Assembly (NCBI RefSeq): GCF_017497985.1
Contig: NZ_JAGDFV010000013.1
Span: 1 to 64,000, forward strand
Length of the DNA: 64,000 bases
Direction of reading: 5' to 3'
Source of the DNA: Meiothermus sp. CFH 77666
Lineage (GTDB): Bacteria > Deinococcota > Deinococci > Deinococcales > Thermaceae
Every line of letters begins with the position of its first letter. Position 1 is the stretch's first letter. Made by a program: the position numbers and the translations under genes. The notes below the pieces were generated by a model. It was given only the letters and a program-made list of their open reading frames with translations. It did no database searches and was not told the origin of the DNA. Below, piece by piece: positions 1-9,351 of this stretch.

Positions 1-148
1 TCGCCAGCAGGTTGGTGCGTCCACTCCCCAGCCCCATCAGCACCAGCATGAACAACAAGCGCCAATCGTAGGTGGTGTTGTGGGCTCGCAGATCGGGTAC
101 TTCCATCAGGTAGGGAATCGGGCTGGGGATCTGTATGGTCGTCTTCAT
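1..148 (-). mobile_element. 5' fragment of an ISAs1-type transposase gene (cut by the window edge)
   Basis: Reading leftward from an ATG at 148, an open frame of 49 codons runs off the window. The peptide contains MEVPDLRAHN followed by a hydrophobic helix (LLFMLVLMGLGSGRTN), which is the pattern of the DDE_Tnp_1-associated N-terminal domain of ISAs1/H-repeat transposases (family knowledge). The DDE catalytic residues would lie outside the window, so I cannot say whether the element is intact. No clear Shine-Dalgarno precedes the ATG and I did not find a terminal inverted repeat in 149-309. Confidence 0.6.
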
Positions 149-309
149 GCAGAATATGATAAAAGCCTGCTTACTTTGTGGAAATGCTCAACTGATTACA
201 CTGTCATCTAGTAGTTTGTACAGAAGCTGCAATCAACTGGCCAATCGCAAAACTGCTGCAAAACTACCTTCCCACAGGCGGTTTGCCGAAAATCCTGCTC
301 AGAACCGTT
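149..309. other. intergenic, no gene seen
   Basis: A relatively AT-rich stretch between the transposase fragment and the tRNA. The end of the insertion element should lie here, but no inverted repeat or target duplication could be identified with confidence. Confidence 0.4.
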
Positions 310-395
310 TGGTGCCGGGAATGGGACTCGAACCCACACGCCCTTGCGGGCAACGGATTTTAAGTCCGTAGCGTCTACCATTCCGCCATCCCGGC
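310..395 (-). tRNA. tRNA-Leu (anticodon UAA)
   Basis: On the minus strand the acceptor arms GCCGGGA (5') and TCCCGGC (3') pair perfectly and are followed by an encoded ACCA end (310-313). The anticodon stem ACGGA/TCCGT encloses the loop CTTAAAA, giving anticodon TAA (reads UUA/UUG). There is a long variable arm (GTTGCCCGCAAGGGCGT region), as expected for a class II leucine tRNA, and a T-loop GTTCGAGTC. Confidence 0.95.
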
Positions 396-751
396 AGACC
401 CGCCCTCTAGTTTATCGCCTGGTTGCATTCTGGCAAGCCAGAACCAAAAACGTTGAATACAGTTAGCTTTTTACCATACCAACCTTACATCGGTGTGGAG
501 AAAAGGGTGTTGGAGGTCGGATGCGGAAGCCTGGTGTCGCCAGGTAGCAGAGCTGCTGAAAAGACCTTGACCCGGCAACCTGGTTTGGACATCTCAATCA
601 CTTCTGGTAACGGTCAGGTGTTGGGGTTCAGATTGGGAATTGTCGAGCACGATAGGTAAAACGACACGTACAATAACAGTGGATTTGAAGCAGATCAGCC
701 AGAGGTTGTGGCTATGAATTGCCGGCGACTATAAATCCTCATCTGAGCTAT
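396..751. other. intergenic region, no gene recognised
   Basis: About 356 bases between the tRNA and hypF. An open frame at 423-659 exists but its product resembles nothing and its composition does not look coding. A small hairpin (CCTGG-tgtcg-CCAGG, near 529-543) is present. No promoter for hypF stood out. Confidence 0.4.
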
Positions 752-3037
752 ATGAGCCCTCTTCACAACTCCCCAGCCCCGCAAACGCTGCGCCTGCGGG
801 TGCAGGGGGTGGTGCAGGGCGTGGGTTTCCGCCCTTTTGTGTTTCGGCTAGCCCAGGCCTTGGGGCTCTCGGGCTGGGTACGCAACGACCTCGAGGGGGT
901 GCTGATCGAGGTCTCCGCAACCCCCGAGGTGCTATCGGCGTTTGTCCAGGCCCTCCGCGAACAGGCCCCACCTGCCGCCCGGGTCGAGCGCATTGACGTT
1001 GTTGAGTGCCGTCCGGGAGGCTTACCCCCCGGTTTTGCCATCCTCGAGAGCGAGGCCAGCGGCCCTATCACCACCCTCATCTCGCCCGACCTGACCCTCT
1101 GCGAAGATTGCTTGCAGGAACTATTCGACCCTGCGAACCGCCGTTACCGCTACCCTTTCATCAACTGCACCAACTGCGGCCCGCGTTACAGCATCATCCA
1201 GCAACTGCCCTACGACCGTCCCTTCACCACCATGTGGGCTTTTGCGATGTGCCCGGACTGCGCCGCCGAGTACCACGACCCCCTCAACCGCCGCTTCCAC
1301 GCCCAGCCCATCGCCTGCCCAACTTGTGGCCCACAGGTGCATCTGTGGAACGCCAGGATGGAACCCATTGCGTCCAGACACCCGGCCATTGCAGAAGCTG
1401 CGCGGCTCCTGCGCGAGGGCCAGATTCTGGCCATCAAGGGGCTGGGAGGCTACCACCTGGCCTGCGATGCACACAACGCAGAGGCCGTAGAAACGCTGAG
1501 AACCCGCAAAAAGCGCCGGGCCAAGCCCTTCGCGCTGATGGCAAGAGACACCGAAGCCCTGCGCGGCTACGCCCTGCTAGACGAGGCGGCCCTGCGCCTG
1601 CTGGAGAGCCTCGAGCGGCCCATCGTACTGCTGCCCAAAGGCCCCAAACCCCTCCCAGAACCCCTGGCGCCCGGCAGCCCCCACCTGGGCTTCATGCTGC
1701 CCTACACCCCCCTCCAGCACCTGCTCTTTGCCGAAGGCGCCCCTCCGCTGCTGGTCATGACCAGCGCCAACCGCTCCTGCGAGCCCATGGTCTACCGCGA
1801 CGAGGCGTTGGGCAGCCTGTCCGGCCTGGCCGATTTTTTCCTGGTGGGCGAGCGGCCCATCGCCCGCCGGGTGGACGATTCCATCGTGGCGCTGGCCGAT
1901 TCAAAGCCCCTGCTCCTGCGCCGGGCTCGAGGGTTCGCCCCTGCGCCGATCCTGCGCTCAGAACGGTTCCAGCGGCCCATCCTGGCCCTGGGGGGCATGC
2001 TCAAAAATGCCATTGCGCTCAGCACCGGCGGCCAGGTATTCGTGAGCCAGCACATCGGCGACCTGGAAGAGCTGGAAGCCCGCCTGGCTTTCCAGCAAAC
2101 CATCCACGACCTGACCCAGATGTACCGGGTCAACCTGGACAAAACCCTGGTGGTGCACGACCTGCACCCCGACTACCCCTCCACCCAGTACGCCCTGGAA
2201 CTGCCCGGCCCCAGGCAGGCCGTCCAGCACCACCAGGCCCACATCGCCTCGGTGCTGGTGGAGCAGGGGCTCTGGGAAGAAGAGGTGATGGGCTTTGCCT
2301 TCGATGGCGCAGGGCTCGGGGAGGATGGGGCCATCTGGGGCGGGGAGGTGTTCGCCGGCTCGCTGGCCCGGGGCCTCAGGCGGGTGGCCCACCTGCGCTA
2401 CGCCCCCCTGCTGGGCGGGGACGCCGCTGCTTCATTCCCGCCCCAGGCCGCGGTGGGGTTCTTGCAGGAACTCGCGGGCTGGGAGGCTCCGTTGCCCGAA
2501 CCGGTGGTGCAGGCAGGAACCCGCCTGCTGCGTTCCAAAATGCCCATTCCAGTCACCAGCAGCATCGGGCGCTTGTTCGATGCAGTAGCTGCCTTGCTGG
2601 GCTTTCACACCCGACAGGACTACGAGGGCCAGGCCGCAACATGGCTGGAGAGTCTGGCGCGCTCGAGCCCACCCCTGCCCAACCAACTAACCCTGCCCAT
2701 CCGGCAAACCTCGGGCCTGTTCGAGTGGGATTACCAACCTTTGCTCCAGGCTGTTCTGGATTTACTGAAGGCCCGCACCCCCAGCACACTGGTAGCCCGG
2801 CATTTCCACGCCGCCCTGGCCGATGCCGTTGTGCGCATGGCCCTAACCCTCCACCCCACCCACCCGACCACTCGTGTGGTGCTTTCAGGCGGGGTGTGGC
2901 AAAACCAGCTTTTGCACCAGCTAACCCTTAGCAAACTGCGTTCAGAAGGCTTTGAAGTGTACTGGAACCAGAAAGTCCCTCCTGGCGATGGCGGCCTGGC
3001 ACTCGGACAACTGGCACTGACCCTGGACTCGGTGTGA
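752..3037 (+). CDS. hypF: carbamoyltransferase HypF ([NiFe]-hydrogenase maturation)
   Basis: HypF turns carbamoyl phosphate and ATP into carbamoyl-AMP and transfers the carbamoyl group to the C-terminal cysteine of HypE, the source of the cyanide ligands of [NiFe] hydrogenases (family knowledge). All domains are visible in the 761 residues: an N-terminal acylphosphatase domain (VQGVVQGVGFRPFVF), two zinc fingers (CEDC...CTNC and CPDC...CPTC), a YrdC-like domain, and a Kae1-like C-terminus with the metal-binding VQHHQAHIASV motif. I chose the ATG at 752; an in-frame TTG at 719 would add 11 residues that match nothing. No other hyp or hydrogenase gene is in the window, so its partners must lie elsewhere. 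A terminator follows at 3151. Confidence 0.95.
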   Translation: MSPLHNSPAPQTLRLRVQGVVQGVGFRPFVFRLAQALGLSGWVRNDLEGVLIEVSATPEVLSAFVQALREQAPPAARVERIDVVECRPGGLPPGFAILESEASGPITTLISPDLTLCEDCLQELFDPANRRYRYPFINCTNCGPRYSIIQQLPYDRPFTTMWAFAMCPDCAAEYHDPLNRRFHAQPIACPTCGPQVHLWNARMEPIASRHPAIAEAARLLREGQILAIKGLGGYHLACDAHNAEAVETLRTRKKRRAKPFALMARDTEALRGYALLDEAALRLLESLERPIVLLPKGPKPLPEPLAPGSPHLGFMLPYTPLQHLLFAEGAPPLLVMTSANRSCEPMVYRDEALGSLSGLADFFLVGERPIARRVDDSIVALADSKPLLLRRARGFAPAPILRSERFQRPILALGGMLKNAIALSTGGQVFVSQHIGDLEELEARLAFQQTIHDLTQMYRVNLDKTLVVHDLHPDYPSTQYALELPGPRQAVQHHQAHIASVLVEQGLWEEEVMGFAFDGAGLGEDGAIWGGEVFAGSLARGLRRVAHLRYAPLLGGDAAASFPPQAAVGFLQELAGWEAPLPEPVVQAGTRLLRSKMPIPVTSSIGRLFDAVAALLGFHTRQDYEGQAATWLESLARSSPPLPNQLTLPIRQTSGLFEWDYQPLLQAVLDLLKARTPSTLVARHFHAALADAVVRMALTLHPTHPTTRVVLSGGVWQNQLLHQLTLSKLRSEGFEVYWNQKVPPGDGGLALGQLALTLDSV

Positions 3038-3150
3038 AGTTACCCCACAGCGCCCCCTGTTCCAACCTACTCATTTGGGACTTTTTTCCCTAGCGCGTCC
3101 GGGAGTTTAGCTGTAAAAAGTACTCAACCCACTTATGGTGGGCATCCATA

Positions 3151-3195
3151 AACGCCTGCGGGTTCCCCTCCCTAACCCACAGGCGTTATTTTTTG
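3151..3195 (+). terminator. rho-independent terminator after hypF
   Basis: Arms AACGCCTGCGGGTT and AACCCACAGGCGTT (14 bp with one G-T pair) close a 9-base loop and are followed by ATTTTTT. It sits 113 bases after the hypF stop and directly at the distal end of CRISPR array 1, so it can insulate the gene and the array from each other. Confidence 0.9.
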
Positions 3196-3198
3196 TGA

Positions 3199-6100
3199 TC
3201 GAGCTTTCGCCCGAGTGCAACGTTGTATGCGGAGCGAAATCCTGAAGCAAATCGAGTTTCAATCCTCACTCGAGCTTTCGCCCGAGTGCAACGGGGCATG
3301 GGAGAAGGGGGTGGTTACATCAAAAAGTTTCAATCCTCACTCGAGCTTTCGCCCGAGTGCAACATACCTCCCGCGAAGATACCTCCAGCCGCCACTCAAG
3401 TTTCAATCCTCACTCGAGCTTTCGCCCGAGTGCAACCCCCGAAATGCGGGTACGGGGTGTACCCGCTCCTCGTTTCAATCCTCACTCGAGCTTTCGCCCG
3501 AGTGCAACAGAACAAGCGAAATACGGAGAACTGCTCAAAGCTGTTTCAATCCTCACTCGAGCTTTCGCCCGAGTGCAACGTCAGTTTATAGGTTCCAGGC
3601 GCATCGCACGAGTTTCAATCCTCACTCGAGCTTTCGCCCGAGTGCAACGGGCATGGCTACCTCCCAGCAGTTGCACCACCGGCCAGTTTCAATCCTCACT
3701 CGAGCTTTCGCCCGAGTGCAACGCTATTTCCATGTTTATAGCAAGGGCCTGACGCAGGTTTCAATCCTCACTCGAGCTTTCGCCCGAGTGCAACAAAATG
3801 TCCTCAAGGTCAACCTCCTACCACCGCCATGTTTCAATCCTCACTCGAGCTTTCGCCCGAGTGCAACTCCCGCCTCATTCACCGCCCGCAATACGGGTAG
3901 CAAGTTTCAATCCTCACTCGAGCTTTCGCCCGAGTGCAACGCACTAGATCGAGTGTACTCCACCGTGTGGTGGGGGTTTCAATCCTCACTCGAGCTTTCG
4001 CCCGAGTGCAACCCTCGAGGGAGTCAGCTCGAGGGGTCGCGGCTGTTTCAATCCTCACTCGAGCTTTCGCCCGAGTGCAACCAAAACCACGGCGGATAAG
4101 TCCACCAAGCCCGCGTTCGTTTCAATCCTCACTCGAGCTTTCGCCCGAGTGCAACAGTGCCTGTATGCTTGGGCACTCGGGTGTTTGCAGGTTTCAATCC
4201 TCACTCGAGCTTTCGCCCGAGTGCAACAGCCGTGGGAGTGTCAACTTAAAGAAGTAGCATAAGTTTCAATCCTCACTCGAGCTTTCGCCCGAGTGCAACT
4301 ATCTTGCCGTAAATGTCGTCCTCGTGATTCTGGGTTTCAATCCTCACTCGAGCTTTCGCCCGAGTGCAACCGTGTATGAGTATGCGGGCGCAAATGTGGG
4401 CGTATACAGTTTCAATCCTCACTCGAGCTTTCGCCCGAGTGCAACCGGGAGGTTGTGCGTGAGGTTGTGGCCGAGGTTGGTTTCAATCCTCACTCGAGCT
4501 TTCGCCCGAGTGCAACTTGCTGCGATTCGATCCGCTAATAGCATCCTGCGTTTCAATCCTCACTCGAGCTTTCGCCCGAGTGCAACCCGTCCCCGATAAG
4601 CCTGAGTATGTCTCCGTGGTTTCAATCCTCACTCGAGCTTTCGCCCGAGTGCAACGAGGGTCGTCTGGCTTCCCGCCTTACAGTCGCCGAAGTTTCAATC
4701 CTCACTCGAGCTTTCGCCCGAGTGCAACCGTCGGGGCATGAACCCTCCCAGCGTGGTATGCTGGTTTCAATCCTCACTCGAGCTTTCGCCCGAGTGCAAC
4801 AATGGGCGGCATACTTTGCCCAGCCCAGCGCGCAAGTTTCAATCCTCACTCGAGCTTTCGCCCGAGTGCAACCCATGACTATCAGTAAGCTGGCAGAACG
4901 GTTCAAAGTTTCAATCCTCACTCGAGCTTTCGCCCGAGTGCAACGCGCGTGTCCAGCGTTGCAGCGGCTGTGGCCGCGTCTTTGTTTCAATCCTCACTCG
5001 AGCTTTCGCCCGAGTGCAACCTCCATACGTATATGTACATCTCCATCCATTTGCAGTTTCAATCCTCACTCGAGCTTTCGCCCGAGTGCAACTAGGCTAC
5101 ATCCTGGAATACGTTCCCGGCGAGAGCGTTTCAATCCTCACTCGAGCTTTCGCCCGAGTGCAACCCTTATCAGTCGCAAAGACTTTGAGAGAATACTCGA
5201 GAGTTTCAATCCTCACTCGAGCTTTCGCCCGAGTGCAACGCTCAAGCCGCTCACGATGCTGTAAGCAAGCGTCTGTTTCAATCCTCACTCGAGCTTTCGC
5301 CCGAGTGCAACCTTGGGTATCTACGCCGAATGGGATGAGCAAGCCGAGTTTCAATCCTCACTCGAGCTTTCGCCCGAGTGCAACCCTGATGGCTGAACAG
5401 GTAGGCGTCCCAATGCTCAAAAGTTTCAATCCTCACTCGAGCTTTCGCCCGAGTGCAACATGCTCGAGCGCGTTGTAAACAAGGCGCGTATGCTTGTTTC
5501 AATCCTCACTCGAGCTTTCGCCCGAGTGCAACGGCGGGATATAGCCTAGGCCAATATCCCAGTATTCAGTTTCAATCCTCACTCGAGCTTTCGCCCGAGT
5601 GCAACCCCAGTCGGGCTGGGACTCAACTTGGGCTACCCGAGTTTCAATCCTCACTCGAGCTTTCGCCCGAGTGCAACGCTCATGAGAGTCGCCTACGGGT
5701 TCTCTCATGGAGGTTTCAATCCTCACTCGAGCTTTCGCCCGAGTGCAACCATCACGGCAAACGCCCGTTCTTGCCGTTTGCCATCGTTTCAATCCTCACT
5801 CGAGCTTTCGCCCGAGTGCAACAAGCCCGTCGCCGCCAAATCCGACGCCGCCAAATCCGTTTCAATCCTCACTCGAGCTTTCGCCCGAGTGCAACGCGTT
5901 TGAGGAACTGCAAAAGCGCTTCCCAGCTTGTTTCAATCCTCACTCGAGCTTTCGCCCGAGTGCAACGCCCGAATGTCCAAGCATGCGGGCGCTTGCCGAG
6001 GTTTCAATCCTCACTCGAGCTTTCGCCCGAGTGCAACTTCCCAACCAGGTGTTGTTTGTTGCGGCTATGCAAGTTTCAATCCTCACTCGAGCTTTCGCCC

Positions 6101-8848
6101 GAGTGCAACGCCCTTGCCAGGATGTGGGCAGGGGGTAGCATGGGGTTTCAATCCTCACTCGAGCTTTCGCCCGAGTGCAACTGCCCTCACGCCCGGCAAA
6201 AGCATCCGGCGGCCAGGTGTTTCAATCCTCACTCGAGCTTTCGCCCGAGTGCAACCAGGCTGTTCACGAGGGACAGGTACGTATACGTGTGTTTCAATCC
6301 TCACTCGAGCTTTCGCCCGAGTGCAACTTACGAGGACATGTTGCACCTCGTAACGGACGCCGTTTCAATCCTCACTCGAGCTTTCGCCCGAGTGCAACCT
6401 GAAAAATCCCCCGAGCTATGCTTTGTGCTGCTGTTTCAATCCTCACTCGAGCTTTCGCCCGAGTGCAACGTATGGACGTCAGCAAGATGATTGATTACCT
6501 CGTTTCAATCCTCACTCGAGCTTTCGCCCGAGTGCAACTTGGGCAGGGTCACAGCATTCTGCTCAGCCCAATCGGTTTCAATCCTCACTCGAGCTTTCGC
6601 CCGAGTGCAACTATCGCGCAAAACAACAAACAAGCCGCTGTCGTTGGTTTCAATCCTCACTCGAGCTTTCGCCCGAGTGCAACGAGATGTAGTACAGATA
6701 CGTTCGTCAAGAGGGTGGTGGTTTCAATCCTCACTCGAGCTTTCGCCCGAGTGCAACAGGCTGAGGCCCTGCTCGGCAACCAACAGGCGGACAGTTTCAA
6801 TCCTCACTCGAGCTTTCGCCCGAGTGCAACGTCGTGCAAGCGGCGGCACGTATAGCCGGCTGCTGTTTCAATCCTCACTCGAGCTTTCGCCCGAGTGCAA
6901 CGCCTTGAGCCCAAGCGCCGTCGGGCCGGAGTCCCGGCTGTTTCAATCCTCACTCGAGCTTTCGCCCGAGTGCAACGGCCAACCACGGCGAGCGCAAGCG
7001 CTACGTTTTGTTTCAATCCTCACTCGAGCTTTCGCCCGAGTGCAACGCTCCATCAGATTCTCGCCAGGCTGCAAGCCCTGCGTTTCAATCCTCACTCGAG
7101 CTTTCGCCCGAGTGCAACTTTGGTGCTCTGTTCCGTCTCCTCCCTCCCTCCATCCAGTTTCAATCCTCACTCGAGCTTTCGCCCGAGTGCAACCGTCTGC
7201 GGGCTATCGAGGCGGCTGTCGAAGAAGTTTCAATCCTCACTCGAGCTTTCGCCCGAGTGCAACGCCCCGTCTGCGGGCTATCGAGGCGGCTGTCGAAGAA
7301 GTTTCAATCCTCACTCGAGCTTTCGCCCGAGTGCAACAGGTATTCTCGAAGACTTCGGCGTTAGCGAAGACGTTTCAATCCTCACTCGAGCTTTCGCCCG
7401 AGTGCAACAAAGGCCGGTTTATCCCTATCGCCGCATTGATAGGTTTCAATCCTCACTCGAGCTTTCGCCCGAGTGCAACTTAATATGGCTTGGCGCTTTC
7501 AGCTTGACTTGCTGTTTCAATCCTCACTCGAGCTTTCGCCCGAGTGCAACGGCAGATGGGCGATTTTGTCGTGCTGCACGGCGAAGTTTCAATCCTCACT
7601 CGAGCTTTCGCCCGAGTGCAACCTGCCCAACGGCGACCGGCAGGTCGAGGTTTTGCCCGTTTCAATCCTCACTCGAGCTTTCGCCCGAGTGCAACGAAGA
7701 AATGTCTTACGTTCTAACTCGCTCATTCATGTTTCAATCCTCACTCGAGCTTTCGCCCGAGTGCAACCCTCAAGGGGGATTTTTCTTTGGCCCGCCAGCC
7801 TGTTTCAATCCTCACTCGAGCTTTCGCCCGAGTGCAACCCAAGTCCGACGACAAGCCCGTCGCCGCCAAGTCCGTTTCAATCCTCACTCGAGCTTTCGCC
7901 CGAGTGCAACCCGCCAAGTCCGACGACAAGCCCAAGTCCGACGACGTTTCAATCCTCACTCGAGCTTTCGCCCGAGTGCAACTTGCCGCGTCTCTGGGCG
8001 TGAACAAGTCGTTGGAGGGTTTCAATCCTCACTCGAGCTTTCGCCCGAGTGCAACAAGGATGGGCCATGGCCCGCTACTTCAAGTACAAGTTTCAATCCT
8101 CACTCGAGCTTTCGCCCGAGTGCAACCTGGTCACCCCTTGGCCCGCCCGTGTAAGCATGAATGTTTCAATCCTCACTCGAGCTTTCGCCCGAGTGCAACT
8201 GATTGACGAGGGGAAAATAAACCCGCAATACGTCAGTTTCAATCCTCACTCGAGCTTTCGCCCGAGTGCAACCAAGCGGGTTTGCTGCAACTATGGGAAC
8301 ACGCTTGTTTCAATCCTCACTCGAGCTTTCGCCCGAGTGCAACGCTCACTCGCCTCAAAAACTGAACACGATTCGAATAGTTTCAATCCTCACTCGAGCT
8401 TTCGCCCGAGTGCAACGCTTGGACTTGGCCGTAGCCGTAGCCGTAGGCTTGGTTTCAATCCTCACTCGAGCTTTCGCCCGAGTGCAACACGGACACATTC
8501 GTCAAGAGGGTGGTGTACGAATGTTTCAATCCTCACTCGAGCTTTCGCCCGAGTGCAACGCAGATGCGCTGGAATCCCTTGGCACGCAGGTGGGTTTCAA
8601 TCCTCACTCGAGCTTTCGCCCGAGTGCAACTTGCGCGCTGGGCCTAGCAAAGAACTCCGCCCAGCGTTTCAATCCTCACTCGAGCTTTCGCCCGAGTGCA
8701 ACCAACAGCAACCATGCTGTACATTCTTGCCAATCTGGGTTTCAATCCTCACTCGAGCTTTCGCCCGAGTGCAACGCTCAAGCTCATGCTCGAGCGCCGC
8801 TGCGATGATTTGTTTCAATCCTCACTCGAGCTTTCGCCCGAGTGCAAC
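3199..8848 (-). CRISPR. CRISPR array 1: 78 full repeats plus one truncated, 78 spacers
   Basis: The repeat is 37 nt and I counted 78 full copies, the first at 3256-3292 and the last at 8812-8848. A truncated copy (3199-3221) is at the far left end. Spacers are mostly 33-38 nt. On the minus strand the repeat begins GTTGCACTCGGGCGAAAG and ends GAGGATTGAAAC; this ATTGAAAC 3' end is the usual sign of the transcribed strand, so the array is transcribed leftward from the leader at 8849-9030. The decayed repeat at 3199 is at the opposite end, which agrees. Within the repeat CACTCGGGC and GCTCGAGTG form a 9-bp stem (one G-U) capped by a GAAA loop. Repeats show essentially no variation apart from the truncated one. 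Several spacers overlap each other or spacers of array 2 (see findings). Confidence 0.98.
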
Positions 8849-9048
8849 AGCCCCATTTTAGCGTGCGTGCTGGACGCGGCTCAAGGGGGGTTTTGCGCGA
8901 ACCCCCCCAAAAAGGGTTCCGACGCAGGGTGGCGGAGGGTGGGGGGAAAACGGGTTTTCAATGTCCCCTAGCCGATTTCTCGGCTTGCGCGAACCCCCCT
9001 GGGTTTTGGCACTTGCTTGGGGTTCGCGCAAAGCAAGTGCCCGGTGGT
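8849..9048 (-). promoter_or_regulatory. leader and promoter of CRISPR array 1
   Basis: Bases 8850-9030 appear identical to the reverse complement of 27068-27248, the leader of array 2. Reading toward the array, TTGAGC (8884-8879) and TAAAAT (8860-8855) are spaced 18 bp and the -10 ends 6 bases before the first repeat, so transcripts would start at about the first repeat. The 12-mer TGCGCGAACCCC occurs three times (8894-8905, 8986-8997, and inverted at 9019-9030). Only in this copy, a palindrome CACTTGCTT/AAGCAAGTG (9010-9018, 9031-9039) extends past the shared part. The leader abuts the cas2 stop codon. Confidence 0.85.
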
Positions 9049-9348
9049 TCAAACCACCAAGGGGTCGTCAAAATCGGTGTACCTGTCCTGGCCGTGAACC
9101 CGCAGGCAGCGGTCTCGACCACCCACCAGGGTGTAGATTCGCAGGCTGTCTTTGTCCGGCTCGATAATCTTCAGAAGTTTGGCCTCCATTTCCTCGAGCT
9201 GTGCTCGCGTCACCCGGCACTCAAACACCGACATCTGCACCCGCTGACCATAATTTTTGCACACCTTGGCCACCCGTGCGAGCCGTGCCTGGCCGTCTTC
9301 GGAGGTTACGTTCACGTCGTATGTGACCAGAATATCCACCCGATCCAC
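9049..9348 (-). CDS. cas2: CRISPR-associated endonuclease Cas2
   Basis: Cas2 is the dimeric core of the Cas1-Cas2 integrase that inserts new spacers at the leader end. The 99-residue product starts MDRVDILVTYDVN, with the ferredoxin-like first strand and the conserved Asp after it, and has the usual Cas2 length. The start is a GTG at 9348, with GGAGGTGA 6 bases upstream; that ribosome site overlaps the cas1 stop codon, so the two are translationally coupled. It is the last gene of the leftward cas operon and ends directly at the leader of array 1, with no room for a terminator before the leader. Confidence 0.96.
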   Translation of the reverse strand: MDRVDILVTYDVNVTSEDGQARLARVAKVCKNYGQRVQMSVFECRVTRAQLEEMEAKLLKIIEPDKDSLRIYTLVGGRDRCLRVHGQDRYTDFDDPLVV

Positions 9349-9351
9349 GCG

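Noticed and set aside
423-659. 78-codon frame between the tRNA and hypF
   Set aside because: No ribosome site, no similarity, composition unlike neighbouring genes.
1006-2931. 641-codon frame inside hypF in another frame
   Set aside because: Proline/arginine-rich shadow of the GC-rich hypF gene.
3215-8861. Long open frames across array 1 with repeated ILTRAFARVQ, FNPHSSFRPSAT or FQSSLELSPECN
   Set aside because: They are the three readings of the 37-nt repeat plus spacers; no start site or family, purely a product of the repeat lacking stop codons.
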